Part shown: piece by piece, positions 1 to 8,418 of the stretch
Layout: every line of letters begins with the position of its first letter
Numbering within the stretch: position 1 is the first letter of the stretch
Assembly: GCA_963721065.1 (NCBI GenBank)
Contig: CAVRHO010000002.1
Coordinates: forward strand, 124,001-188,000
DNA length: 64,000 nucleotides
Source: CAWBLP01 sp963721065
GTDB lineage: Bacteria > Pseudomonadota > Alphaproteobacteria > Acetobacterales > Acetobacteraceae
Reading direction: 5' to 3'
Notes under the pieces: generated by a model
What the model saw: the letters and a program-made list of their open reading frames with translations, nothing else
The model's database searches: none
Told to the model about the DNA's origin: nothing
Translations under genes and position numbers: made by a program

Positions 1-577
1 CGCGCACGTGGCCGTCCACGACGATGCGGCCGGGTAGTGTCAGCAGGTCCAGCGAGCGCCAGTCGGTGGTGCCGCCGTCACCGAGGACCGCGGCGGCGTG
101 ATACACCTGATCGGCGATCAGCGTCGGGGTTCCCAGTTCGGCCAGGTCGCCGTATCGATTTTCCACCAGCTCGATGGCGGCCACCAGGTCACCGACTGCG
201 TCGGCGGCCTGCTCCTGGGTGCAGGGGCCGGCCGGCAGGTCGCGAGCCAGGCGGACCGCCAGCTCGCATTCCACCCCGGGGCGCACGTAGTCGGCGAAAG
301 CCAGTGTCGCGCCGCTGGCGTGGACGTCGCCGATGGCCATGAACCCCGCGGCGGGGCCGCTGAGCCCGAGGTATTCCTGCATGCGGCGGGCCGTGGCGCC
401 GATCTTGAACCCTCCGGGCGGATGGGCGCCGCGGTGCCGGGCCAGGGCGTGCTGGGCGGCGGCGCCCTCGCCTTCCGTGCGGGGGGCGATGTCCAGCGGC
501 AGCGGCACGACGATCTGGCGGGTTTGGCGTGCCTTAAACAGGGCGGCGGCGGCTTGCTCGGGGTTGTACGCGCTCAT
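1..577 (-). CDS. 2-keto-4-pentenoate hydratase-like protein (FAH superfamily), 3' end outside window
   Basis: Translating the minus strand from the ATG at 577 gives 192 open codons up to the window edge, so the C-terminus is missing. The protein starts MSAYNPEQAAAALFKARQ and contains FKIGATARRMQEYLGL and RPGVECELAVRLARDL. This layout is typical of MhpD/fumarylacetoacetate-hydrolase fold hydratases, which add water to 2-hydroxypentadienoate-type substrates using a Mg2+ bound by acidic residues (PGVECE holds two of the usual ligands). A strong AGGAGG sits just before the ATG. The start overlaps the rlmB stop as ATGA, which suggests translational coupling. The actual substrate cannot be told from sequence. 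Confidence 0.8.
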   Translation of the reverse strand, partial: MSAYNPEQAAAALFKARQTRQIVVPLPLDIAPRTEGEGAAAQHALARHRGAHPPGGFKIGATARRMQEYLGLSGPAAGFMAIGDVHASGATLAFADYVRPGVECELAVRLARDLPAGPCTQEQAADAVGDLVAAIELVENRYGDLAELGTPTLIADQVYHAAAVLGDGGTTDWRSLDLLTLPGRIVVDGHVR

Positions 578-1871
578 TGCGGACCTCCTTCGCTGCGCGT
601 CAGTTCATACAGCGCGACGGCGGCGGCGGCCGAGACATTCAGGCTGTCCAGCAGGCCGCGCGCGCCGGGCATCTGCAAGCCGGCGAGCTCGTCGCAGGTT
701 TCCCGGGTGAGGCGGCGCAGGCCCTCGCCCTCGGCGCCGAGCACCAGGGCGACGCGGCGGCCGGTGAAGGCGGGGCCGGACAGGGACGCACCGCCGGTAT
801 CCAGGCCGACACACCAGATGTTGGCCGCCTTCAGGGCGATCAATGTGCGGGCGATGTTCACGGCGCGCAGCAGCGGCACGGTTTCCAGCGCGCCGGACGC
901 GGCCTTGGCCAGCGCGCCGGTTTCGTCGGGTGCGTTGCGGTCCTGGGTGATGACCGCCGCAGCACCGAACGCGGCGGCGGAGCGGAGGATGGCGCCGACA
1001 TTGCGCGGGTCAGTCACCTGGTCCAGCACGATGACCGGGCCGGGCCGTTCCAGCACCTGTTGCAGGCTGGGGGTGGGCAGCGGGTCGGCCAGCAGCGCGA
1101 CGCCCTGATGGGCGATGTCGCGGCCGAGCATCTGGTCGAGGCGAGGGCGCTCGGTGCGCTCTGGCTGGAGCGGCCAGGGCTGCGGAACGCGCTGGGCGAG
1201 CGCCGCCTCGGCTTCCTCGGTAAGCACCAGGCGGCGCAGACGGCGGGCCGGGTTGGCAAGGGCGGCGGCGACCGCGTGCTGGCCGTACAGCCACACCGTG
1301 CCATGCGGCGCTTCCGGCGCTCGGCGCGGCTGGTGCTGGTGGGGGCGGGGACGGTCTCGGAAGGGGCGGTCACCGCGGTCGGGGCGCTGCTGGTCGCGCT
1401 GGTACTGGCCGCCGTTGCGGTCCTGGCGCGAGCGGTCGTCCCGGTCCTGGCGCGGGCGTTCGTCGCGATCCTGGCGTGGTCGGTCGCGGAAGGGCGGGCC
1501 CTCGCCGCGTTCGTGTCGGGGGCGGAAGTGCTGGCCCTGCGTGTTGGGGCCACGCTGGTCCGGGTTGCGGGGGCCGCCGCGCTGGTCCGGGTCGCGGGGG
1601 CCGTGACCGGGTCCGCCGTGGCGCTGGCCGCCCTGGCCCTGCCACGCTCGCCCGGTCCACGCTGGCCCTGTCCGCCGCCCTGCTTGAAGCCGCGGTGCTG
1701 TCCGCCGCCGCCGTGGGGACGGTCGCCGGACGGGTCTTGCGAGCCGGGGTCGCGACGGGGGCCGCCGCCTCCGGCAAAGGGGCGCGGGCCGCGGCCGCCG
1801 GGGCCGCGAGACTCGCCGCGCTGGCCGGGCGGACGGTTGCCGCCGGGCCGATGGTCATGGGGAGGTTTCAT
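574..1871 (-). CDS. rlmB: 23S rRNA 2'-O-ribose methyltransferase RlmB (TrmH/SpoU family), frame broken in N-terminal tail
   Basis: Residues encoded from about 1330 down to 574 form a complete SpoU/TrmH methyltransferase: substrate-binding part starting at WLYGQHAVAAAL, then the knot motifs DQVTDPRNVGAILRSA, LVLGAEGEGLRRL and LDSLNVSAAAAVALYE. The family 2'-O-methylates a guanosine in 23S rRNA. Upstream lies a Gly/Arg/Gln-rich disordered tail with RGG- and DR-type repeats, common in related alphaproteobacteria. The tail begins at ATG 1871 (MKPPHDHRPGG) in one frame but joins the catalytic domain only after a shift near 1641, where GGC-AGG reads as if one C of GGCCAGG were missing. Without the shift, translation could start only at weak sites such as GTG 1296. 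Its stop overlaps the hydratase start. Confidence 0.8.
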
Positions 1872-1965
1872 TTGCTGCGGGGTATAGCGGCGGGCCGGGC
1901 TGCTGCACAGAGACGTGGGTTCGTTGACGCGGGACGCATTTGGCCCTAGAGGGCGGTGCCTGCGC

Positions 1966-2051
1966 GGAGGGGTGCCCGAGTGGCTAAAGGGGACGGACTG
2001 TAAATCCGTTGGCGCACGCCTACGTTGGTTCGAATCCAACCCCCTCCACCA
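1966..2051 (+). tRNA. tRNA-Tyr (GTA anticodon)
   Basis: Acceptor arms GGAGGGG (1966-1972) and CCCCTCC (2041-2047) pair fully. The D-arm follows at 1974. The anticodon stem ACGGA/TCCGT encloses loop CTGTAAA with anticodon GTA at 2000-2002. A long variable arm, as expected for a class II tyrosine tRNA, lies between 2010 and 2023. The T-arm GTTGG-TTCGAAT-CCAAC ends at 2040. Discriminator A at 2048 is followed by an encoded CCA (2049-2051). Length 86 nt. Confidence 0.97.
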
Positions 2052-2072
2052 GCCGAATTCCTGCAGCGCCAC

Positions 2073-2116
2073 CCGTGGGTCAGGGCTGGCAGGAAGAACC
2101 CAGCCCTGACCCACGG
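2073..2116 (+). terminator. 17-bp perfect hairpin after tRNA-Tyr
   Basis: Arms 2073-2089 and 2100-2116 are exact reverse complements (17 bp) around a 10-nt loop, starting 21 nt after the tRNA 3' end. No T-run follows, so a classical intrinsic terminator is not proven. A role in transcript ending or 3' processing of the tRNA is the simplest reading. Confidence 0.6.
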
Positions 2117-2632
2117 ACAGAAATTCGGAGGGCGGGCTCCCGACCGGGCTCCCAAGCTGGTTTATAGGTCAGCCCCGATCCTGGATCAGTCCCGATCCTT
2201 GAGGTGTGCTCCTCGCACTCTGATTGCGGCGCCAGGCGCCGCATGGCAGTGGTGACGGACCCGTGTTCCTGATTGGTGGCCGTGCCGGCGCCTTCGAGAA
2301 TAGGCCCATCCCGTGTGTCTGCATGACGCTCACCATTGGCTGCCGGGACGCCTGCTGTCGGGTGCACATATCGGCTGGTCCGGGCAGACCGGGCAGACCC
2401 GGCGCTATCATGCCGATGCCCAACCGTGTCTGGTCCGGAGCCGTCCGGCGGTGATGCAACCCGCCATCGCCCGATCGTCTTCGATCCAAAGCATGCGGTC
2501 CGGCTGACTTCTGCGCGTCAACATGGGATAGATGGCAGGGCTCCGCACCGGGAAAGCGAGTACGCGCCGCGCAAGGGGTACTCCATCTCTCCGGCGGTCC
2601 CCTGTTTTCGCCGCTGCAGCCGGGAGTTACGC
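2117..2632. other. Intergenic, no gene recognised
   Basis: About 515 bases between the tRNA-Tyr hairpin and the efflux operon. Open frames here are short, overlap one another and resemble nothing I recognise. A GGGAG ribosome-binding motif at 2622-2626 belongs to the following gene. No promoter could be fixed with confidence. Confidence 0.5.
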
Positions 2633-3664
2633 GTGATCAGGACCGCGCTGTGCTGTCTGCTCTGCCTGGCCGGTTCCGCCGCGCCGTTGTCCTCGTTGGC
2701 CGCCGCAGCCCGCAACTGGGTGCCGGTCCGTTCCACGCGGTGTGCGCAGGCCGTGACGGGATTCGCGGTGGTAGAGCCGCCCGCCCCGGCTACGGTCGCC
2801 GCGGTCACGGCGGGGATCGTCAGTGGGCTGACGGCGCTTCCCGGCGATCGCGTCACACGTGGCGAAACGCTCGCCACGCTGACCGGGCCGGAGGTCAGTG
2901 CCGCACGGGCGCAGGCGTCCGCCGCTGTTATCGAGGCGCGGGCCGCGGTGCAGGCGGCGCGTGCCACACTCGCCGCCGACCATGCCAAGTTGCCGGAACG
3001 GCTGGTGACACAGCAGGACGTGGCGCAGGCCGAGGCGAACCTCGCCGCCGCCTCCGCCAAAGTCGATCTGTCCCGGGCGGACCGCGCTCGTCTGCAACAG
3101 TCGCTGTCGATCGCGGCGCCGGTCGCCGGTACCGTCCAGTCCGTTCCGGTGGGCAGCGGGTCACGGGTCGCACCGGGTGAAACGATCCTGACGATCCAAC
3201 CCGCCGCCGGCCGTTTCCTCAGCGCCACCCTGTATGGCCGCACCGTCTTCCGCATCGGCATCGGTGCGACCGGTCACTTTGCGCCGGCCACCGCTGCCGC
3301 GCCGGACAAAGTCGCCGTGACGGGCGTCCATTCCCAGTCGGTGGCGGACGGAGGCGTGGCCCTGACGCTGTCCTTCGCCGGATCGCCACCGCCGCCCGGC
3401 ACCTTCGGACGGCTCGATTTTTCCCTGCCATTCCAAAGCCTGCCGGCTGTCCCCAGCCGCGCGTTGATCCTCGACCGGGGAAAGTGGTGGGTCGTGGTGC
3501 ATCGTGCCGGCGGCGACCATCCCGTCGAGGTCGTGCCGGGTCCGGTCTCGCGGGACAGCACCTGCATCGAGCATGGCCTGACCGTCGGCGAGCAGGTCGT
3601 TACCGTGGATCCCTATCTCGCCTACAACCGCGGTATTGCCGCGCAGTACCAGCCGCCCGACTGA
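2633..3664 (+). CDS. RND efflux periplasmic adaptor (HlyD/MFP family)
   Basis: A 343-residue adaptor that would bridge an inner-membrane RND pump and an outer-membrane channel. I chose GTG 2633 because GGGAG precedes it and it yields a clean signal peptide (IRTALCCLLCLAGSAA). The order is typical: a half lipoyl domain, an alpha-helical hairpin rich in Ala/Gln (about residues 85-150, including LVTQQDVAQAEANLAAA), the second lipoyl half (SIAAPVAGTVQSV), then beta-barrel and membrane-proximal parts. The pump gene starts one base after its stop, so the two are certainly co-transcribed. No outer-membrane factor gene lies next to them. Substrate unknown. Confidence 0.85.
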   Translation: MIRTALCCLLCLAGSAAPLSSLAAAARNWVPVRSTRCAQAVTGFAVVEPPAPATVAAVTAGIVSGLTALPGDRVTRGETLATLTGPEVSAARAQASAAVIEARAAVQAARATLAADHAKLPERLVTQQDVAQAEANLAAASAKVDLSRADRARLQQSLSIAAPVAGTVQSVPVGSGSRVAPGETILTIQPAAGRFLSATLYGRTVFRIGIGATGHFAPATAAAPDKVAVTGVHSQSVADGGVALTLSFAGSPPPPGTFGRLDFSLPFQSLPAVPSRALILDRGKWWVVVHRAGGDHPVEVVPGPVSRDSTCIEHGLTVGEQVVTVDPYLAYNRGIAAQYQPPD

Positions 3665-3665
3665 C

Positions 3666-6600
3666 ATGCAGGCTTTTGTCGCAGCCTGTGTCAGGACATT
3701 TTCCAGGCCCGTGCTGTGGCTGGTGCTGTTCGGCGGGGTGGCCGCCTATGGCGCCTATGCCTTCCTGAACATGCCGGTCGAGGTGCTGCCGAGCTTCGAC
3801 TTTCCCGCGGTCAGTGTCGTTACGAAGCGTCCGGGTACGCCGGCCGTGAACATGGAGTCTCTGGTCGCCCGGCCGCTGGAGGCGGAACTGCTTGGCCTGC
3901 CTTCGGTGGCATCCGTGCGCTCCACCATCGCCGACGGCGAGGTGGAAACCGATGTGCGCTTCGACACCGGCACGCATCCGTCGGCCGACCTGCAGGCGGT
4001 GAACGGCGCGATCGATCGTGCCCGCGCACGACTGCCGGCCGACGTGGCGCCCTACGCCCAGGTCATGGGAGCGGCGATCAACGAAGTCGCCGACTACGCG
4101 CTTGCGATCCCCGCCAACATCGCCCCCGGCGCGGCAATGCGGGCGGTACAGGCCAGCGTGGTCCCGGCGCTGCGCGGCGTCCCCGGCGTGCACCGGGTGG
4201 AGGCGTTCGGTATCGGCCCGCAGGCGCTGTGGGTGCAACCGGATCTGGCCAGCATGGCGCGGTACCATGTTCCGGTGCAGGCGCTGATCGCCGCGATCCG
4301 TCACGACGTGATCCGCGCACCGGGTGGCGGTGTTCGCCTCGGCCACCGGCATGCGCTGATCGAGATCAGCAGCGTTCCCGGTACGGCTGAGTCACTCGGA
4401 CGAATTCCCGTTGCCGGTCCGCATGGACCAATCCCGCTGGACGCGCTCGCCCGCATCGTGCGCCAGGCCGAACCGCAGCACACGGCGGAACTGCTCGATG
4501 GCCGACCGACCATCGGCCTGGTCGTCATCAAGCAGCAGAGCGCGTCCACCGTGCCGGTCACACGGGCGGTGCGCACGACACTGGCGCAGACCGCGGGACA
4601 ACTGCCGGCCGGCACGCATTGGGTGCCCATCTACGACCAGGGCCATCTGGTGCACGCCGTCGGCAACGACATGGGAACCAATCTCGCCATCGGGGGTGTG
4701 CTCGCCGTTGCCGTGATGCTGTGGATCCTGGGCTTGCGCAGCGGCGCCTGGCTGCTGGCGGTCAGCATTCCCCTGTCGCTGCTGGTGGCGGTCGCCGGCC
4801 TGTACGCGCTGGGGGAGACGCTGAACCTGCTGACGCTGGGCGCGTTGATCGTCGCGCTCGGCCTTGTCGCCGACGACTCGATCATCGTGCTGGAAAGCAT
4901 CGCACAGTGCTGGGAGCGCGGAGACGCGCTGTGGCCCGGCATCCGCCGGGGGCTGCGGGAGATCGCCGCCCCGGATATCGTCGGCACGTTGACGACGATT
5001 GCCGCGTTCGCGCCACTGCTGTTCTTGGGTGGGCTGCCCGGGTTGTTCATGCGGCCGTTTGCCACCGCAATGATTCTGGCACTTGGGTCGTCGCTGGTTG
5101 TGTCGTTGACGGCCGTGCCATTGGGTCTGGCGTTGCGCGGCACGCCGTCGCACCGGCGTCCGCCGCGGTCAAGCGTGTTCGTGCTGCGTCATCTCCGGCG
5201 TGCCAATCACCGTCTGCTCGGGTTGGTGCTGCGGTTTCCACGCTGGAGCGTGCTGGCCTGCGTGCTGCTTCTGCTGGCCAGCGCTGCGGCGATGAGCCTG
5301 GTGTCGGTGGATTTCCTGCCGTTGCCCAACGAAGGCGTGTTGCTGGAAAGCTTCACCCTGCCGCCCGGGACCAGCCTGTTGGATACGGAAGCGGCCGTGC
5401 AGTCGATCACCCGGCGCATCATGCGCGATCCGGACGTGGCGCATGTGCTTGCGCGCATCGGGTCGGCCGGCGACACCGGTTACACCGAACCGCCCTATGC
5501 CGGAGAGATACAGATCCGGTTGAAGCGTGGTGTGAATCCGAACAGCCTGGACCGCATTGCATCGAAACTGACCAGGCTCAGTGCGACCACCGCGGTGCAG
5601 GCCAGCATCGATACGCCGACCGTGGAACGCGTAGGCGAAAGCCTGTCCGGGCTGCCGCAGCCCTTCGTCATCCGCCTGTACGGCACCAGCCTGCAGCGGA
5701 TGCGGACGATTGCCGAGGCGTTCGTCAGGCGGCTGCAACATGTCTCCGGCCTGTCGGACGTGTTCGACAATGACGGCTATCCGGAAACACAGATCGTGCT
5801 GCGCCCGCGCGCGTCATCCCTGCTGGCCGCAGGCCTGAATCCAACGAGCTTCGCAGCCGGCACCGAGGCGTTGCTGGGCGGCGAGACCGTAACGCGCATC
5901 CCGCGCGGCGACCTGCCGATGCCGGTGTATCTGCGCCTGCCCAACCCCCAGTCGTTGTCGCTGCAAGCGGTCGAGCAACTTCCCGTCGGTGCCAACGGAC
6001 AAACCCCGCTCGGCCAGATCGCGGCGGCGCAAATCGAAACCACGCCCAATCAGTTTCACCACATCGACGGCGCACGCGCGCTGGAGATCCTGGCGACGCC
6101 GACCGTCGCACCCGGGTCCGCGATAGCGGCCGCGAAACACGCGCTGGCTGCAGTCAAACTGCCGCCCGGATACCGGATTTCCTTCGGCGGCCTGTACCTG
6201 TCGCTGGAGAAGGCCGCACTTGCCCTCGCGCTGGCGACAGTCGCGGCTTTGGTGCTGATGGTGACGTTGCTCGTGCTGCGCTTCGAGGGGCGCCTGGCTC
6301 CCGGACTGCTGCTGCTGCAGGTTCCGCTTGCCTTCACCGGGGGTGCTTTCGCTTTGGCCGCCAGCGGACTGGGGCTGAACGGCATTGGGGTGCTGGGCTT
6401 CCTGACGCTGGTCGGCGTCAGCCTGAACCACGGAATCGTGCTGTTCGACCGGGCGCGTCGCAATCAGGCCGCCGGCATGGACGCGGGACCGGCCATGCAC
6501 GATGCGGTCGATGCGCGCTTCCGCCCGATCCTGTTGACCACCCTGACAGCGGTGCTGGGCATGCTGCCGACTGCCTTGGGCTGGAGCGTCGGTGCCGCGC

Positions 6601-6986
6601 CGGAGCAGGGCCTGGCCGTCGTCATCGCCGGCGGTGTGGCGTGGAGCGCCGTGCTGAGCACCAATCTGCTGCCGGCGCTGTGGATTGCGGCGAAGAAGCG
6701 GGGCGGTCCGGGGAATGTGGCGGGGAAGCTGGCGGAACCGGCTGAAACCGCAGGATCGGACCGGATCAGTGCTCTGACGCATTGTCGGAATAACGGCCGG
6801 ATCCATGCGAGTCTGGGTGGATGGCCCAAACAGTGTGCATCATTCTTCGCCCAGCTGACCGTAAACGGCTCATGGCGATCGTCTCTGACCGGAACTGCCA
6901 GCGCAAACACATGGAGCGAGCACGGGTTATCCTGGCGTCGGCGGAGCACCGACCGGTACAGCAGATCGCGACGCAGCTTGGCGTGA
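3666..6986 (+). CDS. RND-family efflux pump, C-terminus replaced by IS-derived residues
   Basis: An inner-membrane proton-driven RND transporter of 1106 codons starting at ATG 3666. TM1 (VLWLVLFGGVAAYGAYAFL) is followed by a large periplasmic domain. TM2-6 carry ALGLVADDSIIVLESI (acidic relay residues of TM4) and TM7-12 carry LVGVSLNHGIVLFDRARR in TM10-11. The repeat architecture matches AcrB/CzcA-type proteins, which usually have 1010-1050 residues. Recognisable sequence ends near residue 1034 (PALWIAAKKRGG and a short tail). The last roughly 70 codons lie inside the adjoining IS630 element, so the native stop was probably removed by the insertion. All twelve membrane segments seem to be present, so the pump may still work. 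Confidence 0.85.
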   Translation: MQAFVAACVRTFSRPVLWLVLFGGVAAYGAYAFLNMPVEVLPSFDFPAVSVVTKRPGTPAVNMESLVARPLEAELLGLPSVASVRSTIADGEVETDVRFDTGTHPSADLQAVNGAIDRARARLPADVAPYAQVMGAAINEVADYALAIPANIAPGAAMRAVQASVVPALRGVPGVHRVEAFGIGPQALWVQPDLASMARYHVPVQALIAAIRHDVIRAPGGGVRLGHRHALIEISSVPGTAESLGRIPVAGPHGPIPLDALARIVRQAEPQHTAELLDGRPTIGLVVIKQQSASTVPVTRAVRTTLAQTAGQLPAGTHWVPIYDQGHLVHAVGNDMGTNLAIGGVLAVAVMLWILGLRSGAWLLAVSIPLSLLVAVAGLYALGETLNLLTLGALIVALGLVADDSIIVLESIAQCWERGDALWPGIRRGLREIAAPDIVGTLTTIAAFAPLLFLGGLPGLFMRPFATAMILALGSSLVVSLTAVPLGLALRGTPSHRRPPRSSVFVLRHLRRANHRLLGLVLRFPRWSVLACVLLLLASAAAMSLVSVDFLPLPNEGVLLESFTLPPGTSLLDTEAAVQSITRRIMRDPDVAHVLARIGSAGDTGYTEPPYAGEIQIRLKRGVNPNSLDRIASKLTRLSATTAVQASIDTPTVERVGESLSGLPQPFVIRLYGTSLQRMRTIAEAFVRRLQHVSGLSDVFDNDGYPETQIVLRPRASSLLAAGLNPTSFAAGTEALLGGETVTRIPRGDLPMPVYLRLPNPQSLSLQAVEQLPVGANGQTPLGQIAAAQIETTPNQFHHIDGARALEILATPTVAPGSAIAAAKHALAAVKLPPGYRISFGGLYLSLEKAALALALATVAALVLMVTLLVLRFEGRLAPGLLLLQVPLAFTGGAFALAASGLGLNGIGVLGFLTLVGVSLNHGIVLFDRARRNQAAGMDAGPAMHDAVDARFRPILLTTLTAVLGMLPTALGWSVGAAPEQGLAVVIAGGVAWSAVLSTNLLPALWIAAKKRGGPGNVAGKLAEPAETAGSDRISALTHCRNNGRIHASLGGWPKQCASFFAQLTVNGSWRSSLTGTASANTWSEHGLSWRRRSTDRYSRSRRSLA

Positions 6987-7900
6987 GCCGCCCGATGGTG
7001 TGGCGCTGGCAGCAGCGCTTTGCCGAGGAGGGAGTGGACGGGCTGCTGCGCGACAAGACCCGCAAGCCCGGCAAACCGCCGATCCCTGCCGAGACGGTGC
7101 AACGGGTCGTGGCGTTGGCCTGTGGCAAACCACCGGGTGAGACCACGCACTGGACCGGCCGCGCGATGGCCAGGGCCGTCGGCATCTCGCTGCGATCCGT
7201 GCAGCGCATCTGGGAAGCGCACAGGTTGCAGCCGCATCGGGTTCGCACGTTCAAGCGCTCCCGTGATCCCAGGTTCACCGAGAAACTGGTCGATGTGGTC
7301 GGCCTCTACCTCGACCCGCCGGAGCATGCCGTGGTGCTGTCGATCGATGAGAAGAGCCAGATCCAGGCGCTCGACCGCACCCAACCGGGCCTGCCCTTGA
7401 AGCCAGGCCACTGCGGCACGATGACGCACGACTACAAGCGCCACGGCACTACGACGTTGTTTGCGGCCCTCAACGTGCTGGAAGGCAAGGTGATCGGCCG
7501 CTGCATGCAGCGACATCGGCATGAGGAGTTCATCCGCTTCCTCAACGCCGTCGACCGGGAGATACCGGCCGAGAAGACCATCGAGGCGATCGTCGACAAC
7601 TATGCCACGCACAAGCATCCGAAAGTGCGGGCCTGGCTGAAGCGACATCCGCGCTGGACCTTTCACTTCACGCCGACATCGGCCTCCTGGCTGAACGCTG
7701 TCGAGAACTTCTTCTCAACTCTCACCCGAAAGCGCATCCGCCGCGGCAGCTTCCACTCGCTCGTCGATCTTCAGGCAGCAATCAAACGATACCTGGCCGA
7801 GCACAATGCCAATCCCAAGCCGTTCGTCTGGACCGCATCCGCTGCTTCCATACTCGCCAAGCTGGACAGGCTGCCTGCACCCTCCGTTTGAGTGGACACT
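6768..7900 (+). mobile_element. IS630-family insertion sequence (ends approximate)
   Basis: A complete IS630-type transposase gene fills this stretch. The ends are set from weak similarity between AGTGCTCTGAC at the left and the reverse complement of the right edge, AGTGTCCACTC. IS630 elements insert at TA, and a TA follows the right edge (CACTA). No clean TA precedes the left edge, so boundaries could be off by tens of bases. The element sits on the 3' end of the RND pump gene in the same orientation. Confidence 0.55.
6821..7891 (+). CDS. IS630-family transposase
   Basis: A full-length 356-residue transposase. The N-terminal half carries a helix-turn-helix (IATQLGVSRPMVWRWQQRF, about residues 47-66) and a second winged region around RAMARAVGISLRSVQRIW. 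The catalytic DDE triad is visible: D176 in LSIDEKSQ, D259 in VDNYATHK and E295 in NAVENFFS, with 35 residues between the last two as usual for this family. No frameshift or early stop is seen, so the element may be active. The first codons overlap the out-of-frame tail of the RND pump gene. Confidence 0.93.
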   Translation: MAQTVCIILRPADRKRLMAIVSDRNCQRKHMERARVILASAEHRPVQQIATQLGVSRPMVWRWQQRFAEEGVDGLLRDKTRKPGKPPIPAETVQRVVALACGKPPGETTHWTGRAMARAVGISLRSVQRIWEAHRLQPHRVRTFKRSRDPRFTEKLVDVVGLYLDPPEHAVVLSIDEKSQIQALDRTQPGLPLKPGHCGTMTHDYKRHGTTTLFAALNVLEGKVIGRCMQRHRHEEFIRFLNAVDREIPAEKTIEAIVDNYATHKHPKVRAWLKRHPRWTFHFTPTSASWLNAVENFFSTLTRKRIRRGSFHSLVDLQAAIKRYLAEHNANPKPFVWTASAASILAKLDRLPAPSV

Positions 7901-8011
7901 AGGTGAACACCGTATCACGTGCGGTATCCGGAAAGCCGTGCACGGCGGAACTTCGCCTGATTGTTATACTAACTCGCGTTAGGCCTGGCACATTGCCAGC
8001 CAATCAGCGTT

Positions 8012-8363
8012 ATGGCCCACGCAGGGGGCTGTAATCCAACTCCGCTTCCGTCGTGGCGGGAGGTAAACGACTTCAGTCGTGGCGAGAGGCAATCGACGGC
8101 CTAACCTACAACGTCGTAGCGGGAACAGGCCCGCCATCCACGACTTCGTCATGCCGAAGGCATTTTCTCATAGACCGTGCCGGCAAGTTCACGCGACACG
8201 CATTGCGTTCGGCATGACGTTGCGCTCGGCATGACGTTGCTTTCGGCATGACGAAGTCGTGGATGGCGGGCCTGCGCCCGTCACGACGTGGTACGTTTCG
8301 TTGGCGGCCATTCCTGCCGTGGCCAGAGCGGGATTGGATTACGGCCCGCCTTCGCCGACCATG
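8012..8363. repeat. Large imperfect palindromic intergenic repeat (MITE/REP-like), copy 1
   Basis: Two inverted half-units face each other. Arms 8126-8158 and 8242-8274 are exact reverse complements over 33 bases. The outer parts (GGGGGCTGTAATCCAACTCC from 8024, against the complement of 8332-8350) also match. The right edge ends in CCGACCATG. The same half-unit recurs at 15844-16130 and, in shorter form, near 11516, 22689, 27625 and 47330. No reading frame of interest lies inside. It directly follows the IS630 element but is not part of it. Confidence 0.75.
8205..8255. repeat. Three tandem copies of a 17-base unit
   Basis: Units at 8205-8221, 8222-8238 and 8239-8255 follow the pattern GCKYTCGGCATGACGWW, differing at one to three positions. 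They lie in the loop and right arm of the large palindrome and seem to be a local expansion of one arm motif. Confidence 0.8.
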
Positions 8364-8418
8364 ACGGTGAGTTGCCGCCCGCCGGTCAACCTGGACGCGG
8401 GCTGGCGAGATCTCCAGC

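Noticed and set aside
98..1108. Long plus-strand open frame opposite the hydratase and rlmB
   Set aside because: It is antisense to two well-supported minus-strand genes and has a composition expected from high-GC antisense codons; no known family.
577..1887. 436-codon plus-strand frame over rlmB
   Set aside because: Antisense shadow of the Gly/Arg-rich tail and catalytic domain; low-complexity Ala/Val/Arg sequence with no domain.
7985..8000. TGGCACATTGCC as a possible sigma-54 site
   Set aside because: The spacing between the GG and GC elements is too short and no gene follows in that orientation.
8012..8363. Palindrome as the IS630 terminal repeats
   Set aside because: It lies wholly downstream of the transposase gene, and related copies occur elsewhere without an IS.
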